A stretch of DNA of 26,408 nucleotides from NCBI GenBank assembly GCA_036881905.1, contig JBAJNN010000026.1, positions 1 through 26,408 of the forward strand, written 5' to 3'. Position 1 is the first letter of the stretch. The number at the start of each line of letters is the position of its first letter. The notes beneath the pieces were generated by a model. That model saw only the letters and a list, made by a program, of their open reading frames with translations. It made no database searches and was not told where the DNA came from. The position numbers were made by a program, and so were the translations under genes. The stretch comes from JBAJNN01 sp036881905 (lineage in GTDB: Bacteria > Pseudomonadota > Alphaproteobacteria > Rhizobiales > Im1). Of the stretch, positions 1-7,299 are shown piece after piece.

Positions 1-545
1 CCTCTCGAACAAGGCGGGTTCCGCCGCGCGCCGTCTGACTAGAGCATAATCCGATCCGGAGAGAGCCAAGGACGATCAAGGTTATGCTTATAAAATAGAA
101 TGTTGGAGCGGTATTGCGATTCAATTTGAACGCAATCCGCTCTAGGCCCGCCAGAACCTTGCCCTTGGCAAACCGCCATTTGGGGAATTCCGCGACCGCG
201 CTCTCATAATCGCCGCGATTGAGCTTGGCGCGCAAGGTCGAAGCAGCAAGATTGCCCGAGCCGGCATTGTAGGTGAAGGACATCAAGGCCCCGAACTGAT
301 TATCGGTGAGCGGCAGCGTGATCAGCCGATCGACCACGCGTTCGGTGCGCCCCAGCGCATTCATCAGCCAGGCCGTGGCCTCTTGGCGGGTTACGCCGGC
401 CTGTGTCTTCATCGACCCTTGCCCCTTGCGGCGTTCGCGTCGAGCCATAGCCAACGGTCCACACCCCGGCCCGACAGCGACAGGGCTTGGGGCTAAAGCC
501 CTCGAAACAGGTGATGAGTTCAAGGGCGGCGGCGTTGGTGTGCAT
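1..545 (-). pseudogene. GH24 phage-type lysozyme (endolysin), broken and cut by the window edge
   Basis: Seen: the N-terminus from the ATG at 545 reads MHTNAAALELITCFEGF, with Glu15, Cys24 and Thr30 spaced 9 and 6 residues apart. That is the spacing of the GH24 catalytic triad (T4 lysozyme Glu11-Asp20-Thr26; phage P1 type has Cys). GVWTVGYGST follows. Around 402-407 the frame changes, and the rest of the family (TRQEATAWL, LTDNQFGALMSFTYNAG, GDYESAVAEFPKWRF, GKVLAGL) continues one frame over. This fits loss of two bases from a short AC repeat. The gene is then interrupted by a palindromic element (39-145), and beyond it RRAAEPALFER resumes at 1-33 in yet another frame. An AAGGA lies 9 nt before the ATG. 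Known: GH24 enzymes hydrolyse peptidoglycan during phage lysis. Inferred: a dead lysis gene, following the holin on the same strand. The C-terminus may extend left of the window. Confidence 0.9.
39..145. repeat. Two-hairpin palindromic element (copy 1) with CTAG target duplication, inside the lysozyme gene
   Basis: The element is bounded by CTAG at 39-42 and CTAG at 142-145, leaving a net insertion of 103 bp. It holds two hairpins. One is at 41-89 (AGCATAATC and GATC facing GATC and GGTTATGCT). The other is at 106-142 (GAGCGG-ATTGCG arms around TTCAAATTGAA). They are separated by an AT-rich linker. Removing the element with one CTAG gives the uninterrupted reading LAGLVRRRAAEPALFER, which is the normal C-terminal motif of GH24 lysozymes. 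Similar short palindromes beginning AGAGC are widespread in alphaproteobacterial genomes (established knowledge). The exact family name is not assigned here. Confidence 0.85.
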
Positions 546-696
546 GGGCGTTGTCCTTCACGGTCATGGCTCAAGCCTCCATGAATCACTGGCCTTTTCG
601 ACAAGGAATCACCCGCGGGCTTACCAAAAATCCGCTCCACGGGGCTTATTTTCGTTGCATTCTTGCAACATCCGCCCCGAAATGGCCGAAATACCC

Positions 697-1142
697 TCAT
701 GTCTGGGTTTTCCGCGCCATGGTTCTTGAGCTGAACCAGAAGGAGACTACAGCGGCGAAGATGGCTTGGGCGTCGTCATTCCAAATGCGCCCATATTGTT
801 CGAGCGTCAGCCAGCCCAGATTGACGCAAGCGGTGAGCGCGAAGAACTCGACGAAGAACAGATAGGACAAGACCGGACGCACGGTGGCGGCGAGGTTGAC
901 TACCCATTGCCAGGCGCGGGATTGGAGTTTGCTATCGTGTTTGAGCAAAGCCTCTTCGCCGCTAATATCAGCGCCAACATGCATGGCTTCGAGCTTGGCG
1001 CCCTCAAGTTTGACCTGCGCTTCCGGTTGCGCCGCGATCATCGCTAATTCATGGGCATTGTCGCGCTTGCCCTCGAAATACCCAAGGATTTTAGGCAAGA
1101 AGGATGTGCCGAAGCCTAAAAAGACCCCAACAAGGAAAACAT
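697..1142 (-). pseudogene. 3-TM holin of phage/GTA type, probably frameshifted near its start
   Basis: Seen: the main frame encodes LGFGTSFLPKILGYFEGKR, a charged central region, and two further hydrophobic segments (VRPVLSYLFFVEFFALTA and AQAIFAAVVSFWF), ending SRTMARKTQT. This pattern fits the three-helix holins of gene transfer agents and tailed phages (GTA_holin_3TM/DUF3154-like). The ATG at 1142 has an AGAGG 9 nt upstream and reads MFSLLGSF, then a stop. Adding one T to the T5 run (1118-1122) would join it to the main frame as MFSLLGSFLGFGTSFLPK, giving about 148 residues. The uninterrupted frame can instead be opened at a GTG at 1209, but that N-terminus is not holin-like. Known: holins permeabilise the inner membrane so that endolysin can act. 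It lies directly upstream of the lysozyme remnant on the same strand. Confidence is good for the family and moderate for the frameshift. Confidence 0.7.
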
Positions 1143-1180
1143 GTGTTTCAACCTCTTTATTGCCCCTACGGCACTCTTTT

Positions 1181-1300
1181 TCATCCAGATGCTGATTGTT
1201 TTTCGTCACCGGATTGACCAGTAGCGTTGAGCGCGTCGTCGAAGACTGCTAAAACGCTCTGACGAACGGCAGGAAACACGATGAAGCGCCCCTTCCCCAT
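1181..1300 (-). CDS. Small hypothetical ORF (39 aa) upstream of the holin
   Basis: An ATG at 1300 opens a 39-residue frame beginning MGKGRFIVFPAVRQSVLAVF and ending QSASG. It lies on the same strand as the holin and lysozyme remnants, and its stop is about 40 nt before the probable holin start. I do not recognise it. It could be the degraded end of a further phage gene or chance. It is included because it fills the only gap between the phage remnant and ada. Confidence 0.3.
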   Translation of the reverse strand: MGKGRFIVFPAVRQSVLAVFDDALNATGQSGDEKQSASG

Positions 1301-1343
1301 CACATGACAATATTGCTCCGCGACTTGCGATCATTCCTGGCCC

Positions 1344-2213
1344 TCAAGACCCGTTGTCGTGATCTTTGGTTCGGGAATTCGTCTGAGCGCCTTCCCAGGC
1401 GATCATCACTCTTTTGCGTTCGGGCCCCCACATATAGCCGCCGATCTCCCCGCTCTTGCGGATAACCCGGTGACAAGGAATCAAAAATGCGACGGGATTG
1501 GAACCGAGGGCGCCGCCCACTGCCCGTGAGGCGTTCGGTTGCCCAATCGCCTCGGCAATTTTTCCATAGGTCGTCAATGCGCCCATGGGGATTTTTAAGA
1601 GCGCTTCCCAAACCTTCAGTTGGAAAGGCGTGGCGCGAAGACACAATTTGATCTCGTCAAGCCGTGACCAATCTTTCCGAAAAAGGAGGCAGGCGGCCTG
1701 ATGGAATCGATCCGCGCTTTGACGATAGCTTGCATTCGGGAACGCCGCACGCAGTCTTGCAAAGCCTTCGGTGCAATCGGCTGCAAAGGCCATATGACAG
1801 AGACCGCGCGAGGTGGATGCTATTATTATTGTGCCGAAGGGGCTTTGCGCGTAGCTGTAGTTAATGCTCAATTCAGCGCCGCCCATCTTGAACCGCCCCG
1901 GCGTCATGCCCTCGATCGTGACGAACAGGTCATGTAATCTGCCCGTGCCCGAGAGGCCCACATCATGGGCCACGCCCAGCAATGCTCTCTCTTTCGCGAT
2001 CAGAGCCTTCTTGGCGTAATTGAGACTGACATATTGCATAAACTTTTTGGGGCTGACGCCTGCCCAGTTTGAGAATAAGCGTTGGAAATGGTAGGGGCTG
2101 AGGTGAATGGCAGCGGCGATCTCGTCAAGGGATGGATTTTCCCTGAAGTTTTCGGCAATGTACTTAATAGCACGTTCCACGCGCCCATAATCGATCAGCT
2201 GTTGCGTTTTCAT
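1344..2213 (-). CDS. ada: Ada-like protein: AraC-type HTH fused to O6-methylguanine-DNA methyltransferase
   Basis: This 289-residue protein has two parts. Residues about 10-110 are an AraC-family DNA-binding domain (PSLDEIAAAIHLSPYHFQRLF, ending TPGRFK). Residues about 118-285 are the methyltransferase, with the helix FQLKVWEALLKIPMGALTTYGKIA and the active-site motif PCHRVI (acceptor Cys247). Known: this domain removes O6-alkylguanine from DNA by irreversible transfer to the cysteine. In E. coli Ada a further N-terminal domain accepts methyl from phosphotriesters and turns Ada into an activator. That domain is absent here, so the HTH has no obvious methylation switch. Related short Ada forms are common in bacteria. 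The start is set by the family N-terminus (LIDYGRVERAIKYIAENF). It is a single gene with no operon partner; the phage remnant lies downstream. Confidence 0.92.
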   Translation of the reverse strand: MKTQQLIDYGRVERAIKYIAENFRENPSLDEIAAAIHLSPYHFQRLFSNWAGVSPKKFMQYVSLNYAKKALIAKERALLGVAHDVGLSGTGRLHDLFVTIEGMTPGRFKMGGAELSINYSYAQSPFGTIIIASTSRGLCHMAFAADCTEGFARLRAAFPNASYRQSADRFHQAACLLFRKDWSRLDEIKLCLRATPFQLKVWEALLKIPMGALTTYGKIAEAIGQPNASRAVGGALGSNPVAFLIPCHRVIRKSGEIGGYMWGPERKRVMIAWEGAQTNSRTKDHDNGS

Positions 2214-2570
2214 GGGTCGGGTTCCCGGTTTTCCGCCGTCATGTTACTCGGCCGATATAGCCTTCTTCCTGTTTCGGCAGGTCAGTCTTGAACCTTCCGC
2301 GTCAGGTCATTGCGAACACGCCGGAAGGCAAATCCTGTTCAGGAATGTAGGTGCGTAAACGCTCTTTTTCGACCCGATTCTTGCTGACTTTATCACTTTA
2401 CGATAGGTTGGCGGAAGCACGATACTTGGCCCCCGCACGGAGTGCCTGCCTCGTTGATGTCAAACGATATTTGGCAAAGAGCGTTTTGCTAAATATGATA
2501 CCGGAAATGTTGGCAATGAGGTCATTGTCCGGGAAATCCGGCTTGATTTTTATAAGCGTCGGGATCAGCC
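2214..2570. other. Intergenic region between divergent ada and folK, with a spaced inverted repeat
   Basis: No convincing gene was found in these 357 bases. An 11-base inverted repeat (AAACGCTCTTT at 2357-2367 and AAAGAGCGTTT at 2476-2486) encloses about 108 bp. The segment is visibly richer in A and T than the flanking genes. For folK, a weak promoter-like pair TTGTCC (starting near 2525) and TTTATA (near 2549) precedes the ATG by about 20 bases. A 62-residue minus-strand frame covering 2398-2586 resembles nothing I know. Both flanking genes must be transcribed outward from this region. Confidence 0.4.
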
Positions 2571-3104
2571 ATGATACTGATTGCATTGGGCAGCAACCTC
2601 AATGGGCCGTGGGGAACGCCAAAGCAGACGCTCGGCCACGCTCTGAAATCATTATGCGCTTGTGGCATAAAAGAGTCTCGATGCTCTCGTTTGTTCTATT
2701 CCAAACCTTATGGCCGCAAGCGGCAACCGCCCTTTGTCAATGCCGTGGCCAGAATCGAGACCAGGCTCGCGCCCGCGGCGCTGATGCGCCGGCTGCATGA
2801 CATCGAAAAAGCCGCGGGCCGCAAGCGCCGGCAGCGTTGGGGGCCACGCCCGCTTGACATTGATCTTCTTGCCTATCATAATATCATCGTGAATTCGCCG
2901 AACATGCGGCATTGGGGCAAAGTGCGCCGGCACGCGCTGACACTCCCCCATCCGGACCTTCATCGGCGCCCTTTCGTGCTGGCGCCCTTGCGCGAGATAG
3001 AACCATTCTGGCACCATCCGATCACCAGCCGGACGCCGCATCAAATGCTAAGGGCGATTATTCTCAAGGGTGACGGTTCAATCATTGGTTGCGAGGATGT
3101 ATAA
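2571..3104 (+). CDS. folK: 2-amino-4-hydroxy-6-hydroxymethyldihydropteridine pyrophosphokinase (HPPK)
   Basis: This 177-residue protein begins MILIALGSNL, the classic HPPK N-terminus. It continues with SRLFYSKPYG, PPFVNAVARIET and the signature GPRPLDIDLLAY (around residues 100-112), then LPHPDLHRRPFVLAPLREI. Known: the enzyme transfers pyrophosphate from ATP to 6-hydroxymethyl-7,8-dihydropterin in folate synthesis, in the cytoplasm; the paired Asp residues of PLDIDLL bind magnesium. It precedes rpoZ by about 100 bp on the same strand, an arrangement seen in many alphaproteobacteria. The ATG at 2571 is used because the family motif starts at residue 4. No defect is visible. Confidence 0.97.
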   Translation: MILIALGSNLNGPWGTPKQTLGHALKSLCACGIKESRCSRLFYSKPYGRKRQPPFVNAVARIETRLAPAALMRRLHDIEKAAGRKRRQRWGPRPLDIDLLAYHNIIVNSPNMRHWGKVRRHALTLPHPDLHRRPFVLAPLREIEPFWHHPITSRTPHQMLRAIILKGDGSIIGCEDV

Positions 3105-3202
3105 GCTTAAACAAGCCCCTGGCTGGTAAAGCCGCTTGCGTTTTGCGTGCTAGGAGCATAGAGGTCGCTTAAGATAAAGACTTTGAAGGAGAAACAAGGA
3201 TC

Positions 3203-3613
3203 ATGGCGCGGGTTACGGTTGAAGATTGCATTGAAAAAGTACCCAATCGATTCGATCTGGTCTTGCTCGCCGCGCATCGCGCCCGCACGATGGCGCAGGG
3301 GGCGCAGCTTACGGTCGATTGTGACAATGACAAAAATCCTGTTGTCGCGTTGCGTGAGATCGCCGAGGCTACGATCGACAAGGATGATTTGAGCGAGGAT
3401 CTCATTCATTCCATGCAGAAATATGTCGAAGTGGACGAGCCGGAAACCGACATGGTTCCGCCACTGCTGCCGCAAGGCCCATCTTCCCCGCCACGGGGCC
3501 AGGATGATCAAGACGATGCATTACTCGACCGCATGGGCGAAGAGGACATTTTGCGCGGCCTGGAGCTTCTGCCACGGCCGGAAAGCCCCGGCAGCACCCG
3601 CTCCGGCCTTTAG
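3203..3613 (+). CDS. rpoZ: DNA-directed RNA polymerase omega subunit
   Basis: This 136-residue protein opens MARVTVEDCIEKVPNRFDLVLLAAHRAR, the highly conserved omega N-terminus. NDKNPVVALREIAE follows around residues 43-57. The C-terminal half is acidic and rich in proline and glycine, as in other alphaproteobacterial omegas. Known: omega binds the beta' subunit and helps assemble RNA polymerase, and in several bacteria it forms part of a ppGpp-binding site. That matches its position just upstream of the (p)ppGpp synthetase gene. A strong ribosome site (AAGGAGAAACAAGG) lies just before the ATG. The stop is followed by a 108-bp leader region before rsh. Confidence 0.97.
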   Translation: MARVTVEDCIEKVPNRFDLVLLAAHRARTMAQGAQLTVDCDNDKNPVVALREIAEATIDKDDLSEDLIHSMQKYVEVDEPETDMVPPLLPQGPSSPPRGQDDQDDALLDRMGEEDILRGLELLPRPESPGSTRSGL

Positions 3614-3628
3614 GGCGCGGATCCTAGA

Positions 3629-3665
3629 CCGGGTCGCCTTTGCATAAGTGCATCCACGGACCCGG
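3629..3665 (+). promoter_or_regulatory. Nested hairpin between rpoZ and rsh
   Basis: Outer arms CCGGGTC (3629-3635) and GACCCGG (3659-3665) pair perfectly and enclose an inner TGCA-TAAG-TGCA hairpin (3641-3652). There is no T run after it, so it does not look like a simple intrinsic terminator. It lies in the leader just upstream of the start of the (p)ppGpp synthetase/hydrolase gene. A role in attenuation, RNA processing or protein binding is inference only. Confidence 0.4.
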
Positions 3666-3707
3666 CAGGTTGTGGCTGTGATTCGGCGTAGAACAGTATC
3701 CAGGAAA

Positions 3708-3725
3708 ATGATGATGCGGCGATGA
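3708..3725 (+). CDS. Possible five-codon leader mini-ORF (MMMRR) overlapping the rsh start
   Basis: An AGGAAA element lies immediately before ATG-ATG-ATG-CGG-CGA-TGA at 3708-3725. Its TGA overlaps the ATG of rsh (3722) in an ATGA arrangement. The rsh ATG itself has no close Shine-Dalgarno sequence; the nearest is about 16 nt away. Translation of the mini-ORF followed by re-initiation would explain how rsh is started. This is inference from layout; the run could be chance. Confidence 0.3.
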   Translation: MMMRR

Positions 3726-5929
3726 TACGCCAATATGAGCTTGTTGAGCGGGTCAAAAGCTATAATCGCAATGCCGATGAGGGCCTGCTCAATAAAGCCT
3801 ATGTCTACGCCATGCGCGCCCATGGTTCCCAGATTCGCGCATCGGGCGATCCGTTTTTTTCCCATCCCCTTCAAGTGGCGGAGATTCTTGCCGGTCTGAA
3901 ACTTGACGACACCACGATTGCCGCGGCGCTCTTGCATGACGTTATCGAAGACACCGAGACGACGCACGCTGAGATCGAGGCGATGTTCGGCGGCGAGATC
4001 GCCAGGCTGGTCGATGGCCTAACCAAGATAAGACGTCTTGATCTCGCGACCAAGGAAGCGGCCCAGGCGGAGAATTTACGCAAGCTCCTGATCGCGGTTT
4101 CCAAAGATATTCGCGTGCTTTTGATCAAAATGGCCGACCGGTTGCATAACATGCGCACCATTCAGTATATGCGTGCCGAAAAGCGCATACGGATCGCACA
4201 TGAAACCATGGACATCTATGCTCCACTGGCCGGCCGCATGGGGATGCAGGACATGCGCGAGGAGCTGGAGGATCTGGCTTTCCGCGAGATCAACGGGCAA
4301 GCCCATCGGGCCATCACCCTTCGCCTTGAGCGCCTGCATGAAGAAAGTGGTGACGTTTTAAGTGAGATCGAGCGGGTTTTGTCGAAGAAATTCGCCAAAA
4401 ACAACATCCGGGCGAGGGCCAATGGCCGCGAAAAACGGCCCTGGTCGATCTGGAGCAAGATGGAACGCAAACACATCCAGCTTAGCCAGCTTTCCGATAT
4501 CTTCGGTTTTCGCGTGATCGTTGAGACGGTCGGAGATTGTTATCGCGCGCTCGGTGTCGTTCATCGCAACTGGCGTGCTGTGCCCGGCCGTTTCAAGGAT
4601 TATATCTCGACTCCCAAACAGAATGACTATCGCTCCCTGCATACCACGATCATCGGCCCGTATCATAAACGTGTCGAATTGCAAATCCGCACCGAAAAAA
4701 TGCATGATATCGCTCAAAACGGCATTGCCGCCCATGCTTTTTACAAGGATGGTTGCACTCATGGCGATACAAGGAACAGAGTTGCTTTGCGCGAGGCTTC
4801 CAACGCCTATCGTTGGTTGCGCCACCTGATGGATGTTTTGTCCGAGGGTGAAAGCCCGAGAGAATTTCTCGAACACACCAAATTGGAGTTGTTCCAGGAC
4901 CAGGTCTTTTGCTTCACTCCAAAGGGAGACATTATCGCATTGCCACGTGGAGCAACGGTCATCGATTTTGCCTATGCCGTTCATACCGACGTCGGAAATT
5001 CCTGCGTGGGATGCCAGATTGACGGTCGCCCCGCGCCGCTCATGACCCGGCTCAATAATGGCGAAGAGGTAACGATCATGCGTTCTGGAGCGAAAACGCC
5101 CCCCGCGGCATGGGAGTCTTCCGTGGTCACCGGCAAGGCCCGCGCGGCCATTCGCCGCGCCACGCGGCTTTCCCTGCGCAGGCAATATACGAGGCTTGGG
5201 AGCGAAATCCTCAAACGGGCGCTCCTTCGCGCCGGATATGATTATGACGAGCAGAAAATTCTTGCCGCCTTGCCGCGTCTTGGTCTGCGCAGTCAGAAAC
5301 TTGCGGACACACTCGCCGCCATCGGGCGTGGCGAATTGGCCGACAAGGACGTGCTCCGCGCCATGAACATTGCGCAGGCCAGGCCGAAATCGGCTTCAGG
5401 GCGGGCGCTGAGGTCGCTCGGCAGGGCCATAAGCACCTTGCCGTCGGTCCTTGGCCGCAAGGAAGGGGACAGGACTCACGCCATTCCGGTGCGTGGCGTG
5501 GACAGCGATTTGCCCTTGAAGATCGCCACGCGAACCGGAGCGGTGCCGGGGGAGCGAATTGTCGGGATTCTCATACCGGATGAGGGAATAACCGTTTATC
5601 CGATTTTTGCTCATGAGCTTAAGAAATTCGACCATGAACCCGGCCGCTGGATCGACCTTGCATGGGACGTCGCTGAAAATAGCGAGCAACATTTTCCCGC
5701 GCGCATAAAGGTTGAGCTCAGCCACGAAGTCGGCGCAATTGCACAAGCCACGGCCACCATCAGCAATAACGCGGCCAATATCAACAGCTTGACGATGACA
5801 AAAAGAGATTTCCATTTCCTTGATCTTGAAATCGTTATCGAGGTTCGCGACGTCAAACACCTCAATGGCGTGATCGCCGGCCTAAAACGTCAACCTCTCG
5901 TCCATGGTGTTGCACGGGCGATGGATTAG
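3722..5929 (+). CDS. rsh: Bifunctional (p)ppGpp synthetase/hydrolase (RelA/SpoT homologue, RSH)
   Basis: The protein has 735 residues with all RSH domains in order. The HD hydrolase domain has His48, HDVIEDT at 72-78, and KMADRLHNMRT near 140. The synthetase domain has FGFRVIVETVGDCY and PGRFKDYISTPKQNDYRSLH, followed by ELQIRTEKMHDIA. The TGS domain has VFCFTPKGDIIALPRGATVIDFAYAVH. The C-terminal ACT domain covers the last 75 residues or so. Known: it makes and degrades (p)ppGpp in the stringent response. The RFKD motif is the RXKD type found in bifunctional enzymes rather than the EXDD type of RelA, and the hydrolase motif is intact, so both activities are expected. It is the only RSH in the window and follows rpoZ, as is usual in alphaproteobacteria. 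Confidence 0.96.
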   Translation: MIRQYELVERVKSYNRNADEGLLNKAYVYAMRAHGSQIRASGDPFFSHPLQVAEILAGLKLDDTTIAAALLHDVIEDTETTHAEIEAMFGGEIARLVDGLTKIRRLDLATKEAAQAENLRKLLIAVSKDIRVLLIKMADRLHNMRTIQYMRAEKRIRIAHETMDIYAPLAGRMGMQDMREELEDLAFREINGQAHRAITLRLERLHEESGDVLSEIERVLSKKFAKNNIRARANGREKRPWSIWSKMERKHIQLSQLSDIFGFRVIVETVGDCYRALGVVHRNWRAVPGRFKDYISTPKQNDYRSLHTTIIGPYHKRVELQIRTEKMHDIAQNGIAAHAFYKDGCTHGDTRNRVALREASNAYRWLRHLMDVLSEGESPREFLEHTKLELFQDQVFCFTPKGDIIALPRGATVIDFAYAVHTDVGNSCVGCQIDGRPAPLMTRLNNGEEVTIMRSGAKTPPAAWESSVVTGKARAAIRRATRLSLRRQYTRLGSEILKRALLRAGYDYDEQKILAALPRLGLRSQKLADTLAAIGRGELADKDVLRAMNIAQARPKSASGRALRSLGRAISTLPSVLGRKEGDRTHAIPVRGVDSDLPLKIATRTGAVPGERIVGILIPDEGITVYPIFAHELKKFDHEPGRWIDLAWDVAENSEQHFPARIKVELSHEVGAIAQATATISNNAANINSLTMTKRDFHFLDLEIVIEVRDVKHLNGVIAGLKRQPLVHGVARAMD

Positions 5930-5987
5930 GCTTTTGACTTCAAACGAAGAGTCGCGTACGGAGCAGGATCAGGCGTTATTGTACTGG

Positions 5988-6024
5988 GGAACTGTTTTTG
6001 TCGGTGGGAAACCGACTTTGTTCC
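5988..6024 (+). terminator. Possible terminator-like stem-loop after rsh
   Basis: Inner arms GTCGGT (6000-6005) and ACCGAC (6011-6016) form a stem with a GGGAA loop. Outer arms GGAAC (5988-5992) and GTTCC (6020-6024) extend it across T-rich internal loops. It follows the rsh stop by about 60 bp and precedes the DUF2062 gene. The trailing T run is short (TTT), so termination may be partial or the structure may serve RNA stability. Confidence 0.35.
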
Positions 6025-6113
6025 GGAATGCAAACGAAACGGCGTCCATTGATTTGCGGTGGCGTTAGGCAAATCGCGCCCCAAGAATAGCTTTCTTACG
6101 AGAGAGTGCGGCC

Positions 6114-6728
6114 ATGCTGTTCAAGAGACCAAAAAGTCCGGGGCTTAAGGCCAGGATTCGTCAGGCTTTGTGGCCGAGGGGCGGCTGGCGGCGAGCTGGT
6201 TTGTATGTTTGCAAGCGGATCATGCGCCTGTCGGCCTCGCCGCATGTGATCGCGCTGGGCTTTGCCTCGGGCGTGTTTGTCTCTTTTACCCCGTTTATTG
6301 GCTTCCATTTGATTTTCGCTGCGGTTGTCGCCATGATTCTTGGCGGCAACGTACTGGCCTCCGCCATCGGCACCTTTGTCGGCGGCAGCCCGTTGACATT
6401 TCCGTTTATCTGGGCCATCACCTACAAATTAGGTGCCTTTGCGCTCACGGGCGAGTTGAGTGGAACGGCGGTTCCAGACCTGTCCCATAACGTCATTGAT
6501 CACATCATCCATAATCCGGTTTACATCTGGCGGGAATTACTGGGCGCTTTCGGCCCGGTCCTTGCGCAAATGACAATCGGCGCGGGCATCCTCGGGGCGC
6601 CGGCGGCCGCGGCCAGCTACTTTCTGGTGCGCGACAGCGTCATGGCCTATCAAAAGCGACGGCGTGCCCGACTGAAGAAGCGCAGACAAGGCCTAAGCAA
6701 GACAATCATGAAGGGTTCCAGCTCATGA
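6114..6728 (+). CDS. DUF2062 membrane protein
   Basis: This 204-residue protein starts with a basic segment. It is followed by ASPHVIALGFASGVFVSFTPFIGFH and a hydrophobic helix (LIFAAVVAMILGGNVLASAIGTFVGG), then SPLTFPFIWAITYKLGAF. A third membrane segment (around 150-175: QMTIGAGILGAPAAAASYFLV) and a very basic tail come last. The PFIGFH and NP/GSPLTFP-type motifs are the hallmark of DUF2062. Known: the family is inner-membrane and of unknown function, and in alphaproteobacteria it commonly sits between rsh and acpS, as here. The ATG at 6114 is the first in frame and gives the usual length. No catalytic motif is apparent. Confidence 0.9.
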   Translation: MLFKRPKSPGLKARIRQALWPRGGWRRAGLYVCKRIMRLSASPHVIALGFASGVFVSFTPFIGFHLIFAAVVAMILGGNVLASAIGTFVGGSPLTFPFIWAITYKLGAFALTGELSGTAVPDLSHNVIDHIIHNPVYIWRELLGAFGPVLAQMTIGAGILGAPAAAASYFLVRDSVMAYQKRRRARLKKRRQGLSKTIMKGSSS

Positions 6729-6798
6729 TCGACATCGCGTCCCACCATGTCCCGCACATCCCGCCTTGCTCTTTATTACGCCTGGTACGGGGGCGAGT

Positions 6799-7206
6799 AT
6801 GATGATTCTCGGGATCGGCAATGATATGGTCGACATTCGTCGGATCGAACGGATATTGGATCGCTTTAATGGACGCTTCACCAGCCGCATATTCACTCCT
6901 CTGGAGCAGCAGAAATCCGAGTGCGGCAGCGCACGCGCCACCTCATACGCCAAGCGTTTTGCCGCAAAGGAAGCTTGTTCGAAGGCTTTGGGCACCGGAT
7001 TTCGTCACGGCGTCCATTGGCGCGATCTGGGCGTGGTCAACGCCCCTTCCGGCCGTCCGGTCATGGTTGTGACCGGCACGGCCAAGGCGTATCTTGACCG
7101 TATGATTCCGGCCGGCCATTCCAGCGTGATTCACCTTTCCCTCACCGATGATCACCCATACGCTCAGGCCATGGTTGTCATCTGTGCAGCGACTAAGGTT
7201 ATCTGA
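6799..7206 (+). CDS. acpS: Holo-[acyl-carrier-protein] synthase
   Basis: The protein starts MMILGIGNDMVDIRRIERIL, the diagnostic AcpS N-terminus with the magnesium-binding Asp. KRFAAKEACSKALGTG follows around residue 50 (catalytic Glu of the FAAKEA motif), then SLTDDHPYAQAMVV near the end. Known: AcpS moves 4'-phosphopantetheine from CoA to a serine of acyl carrier protein, activating fatty acid synthesis. The same frame is open from 6766, but family alignment and the GGGGGCGAG ribosome site just before 6799 favour the later ATG pair (6799/6802). It lies 70 bp after the DUF2062 gene and upstream of lepB. pdxJ, a frequent neighbour of acpS, is missing here. Confidence 0.95.
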   Translation: MMILGIGNDMVDIRRIERILDRFNGRFTSRIFTPLEQQKSECGSARATSYAKRFAAKEACSKALGTGFRHGVHWRDLGVVNAPSGRPVMVVTGTAKAYLDRMIPAGHSSVIHLSLTDDHPYAQAMVVICAATKVI

Positions 7207-7299
7207 CCAGCGCCAAGCCTGAAGGCTCACAACAACGCTATCACGGTACTTTCTTTTCAGAAAAATCCGTTAACCACTTTTCCCTGGAGCAAGAAAAAC

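Noticed and set aside
1248..1259. Sequence AAAACGCTCT shared with the 2357/2486 inverted repeat
   Set aside because: Only ten bases long with no further similarity; can occur by chance in a window this size.
2398..2586. 62-residue minus-strand ORF upstream of folK
   Set aside because: It overlaps the folK start, has no recognisable pattern and lies within the spaced inverted repeat region.
4358..5185. 275-residue minus-strand open frame inside rsh
   Set aside because: Antisense shadow of a G/C-rich gene; no domain, and rsh is unmistakable on the plus strand.
6729..6798. Possible pdxJ remnant before acpS
   Set aside because: The 70-bp gap shows no pdxJ-like sequence in any frame.
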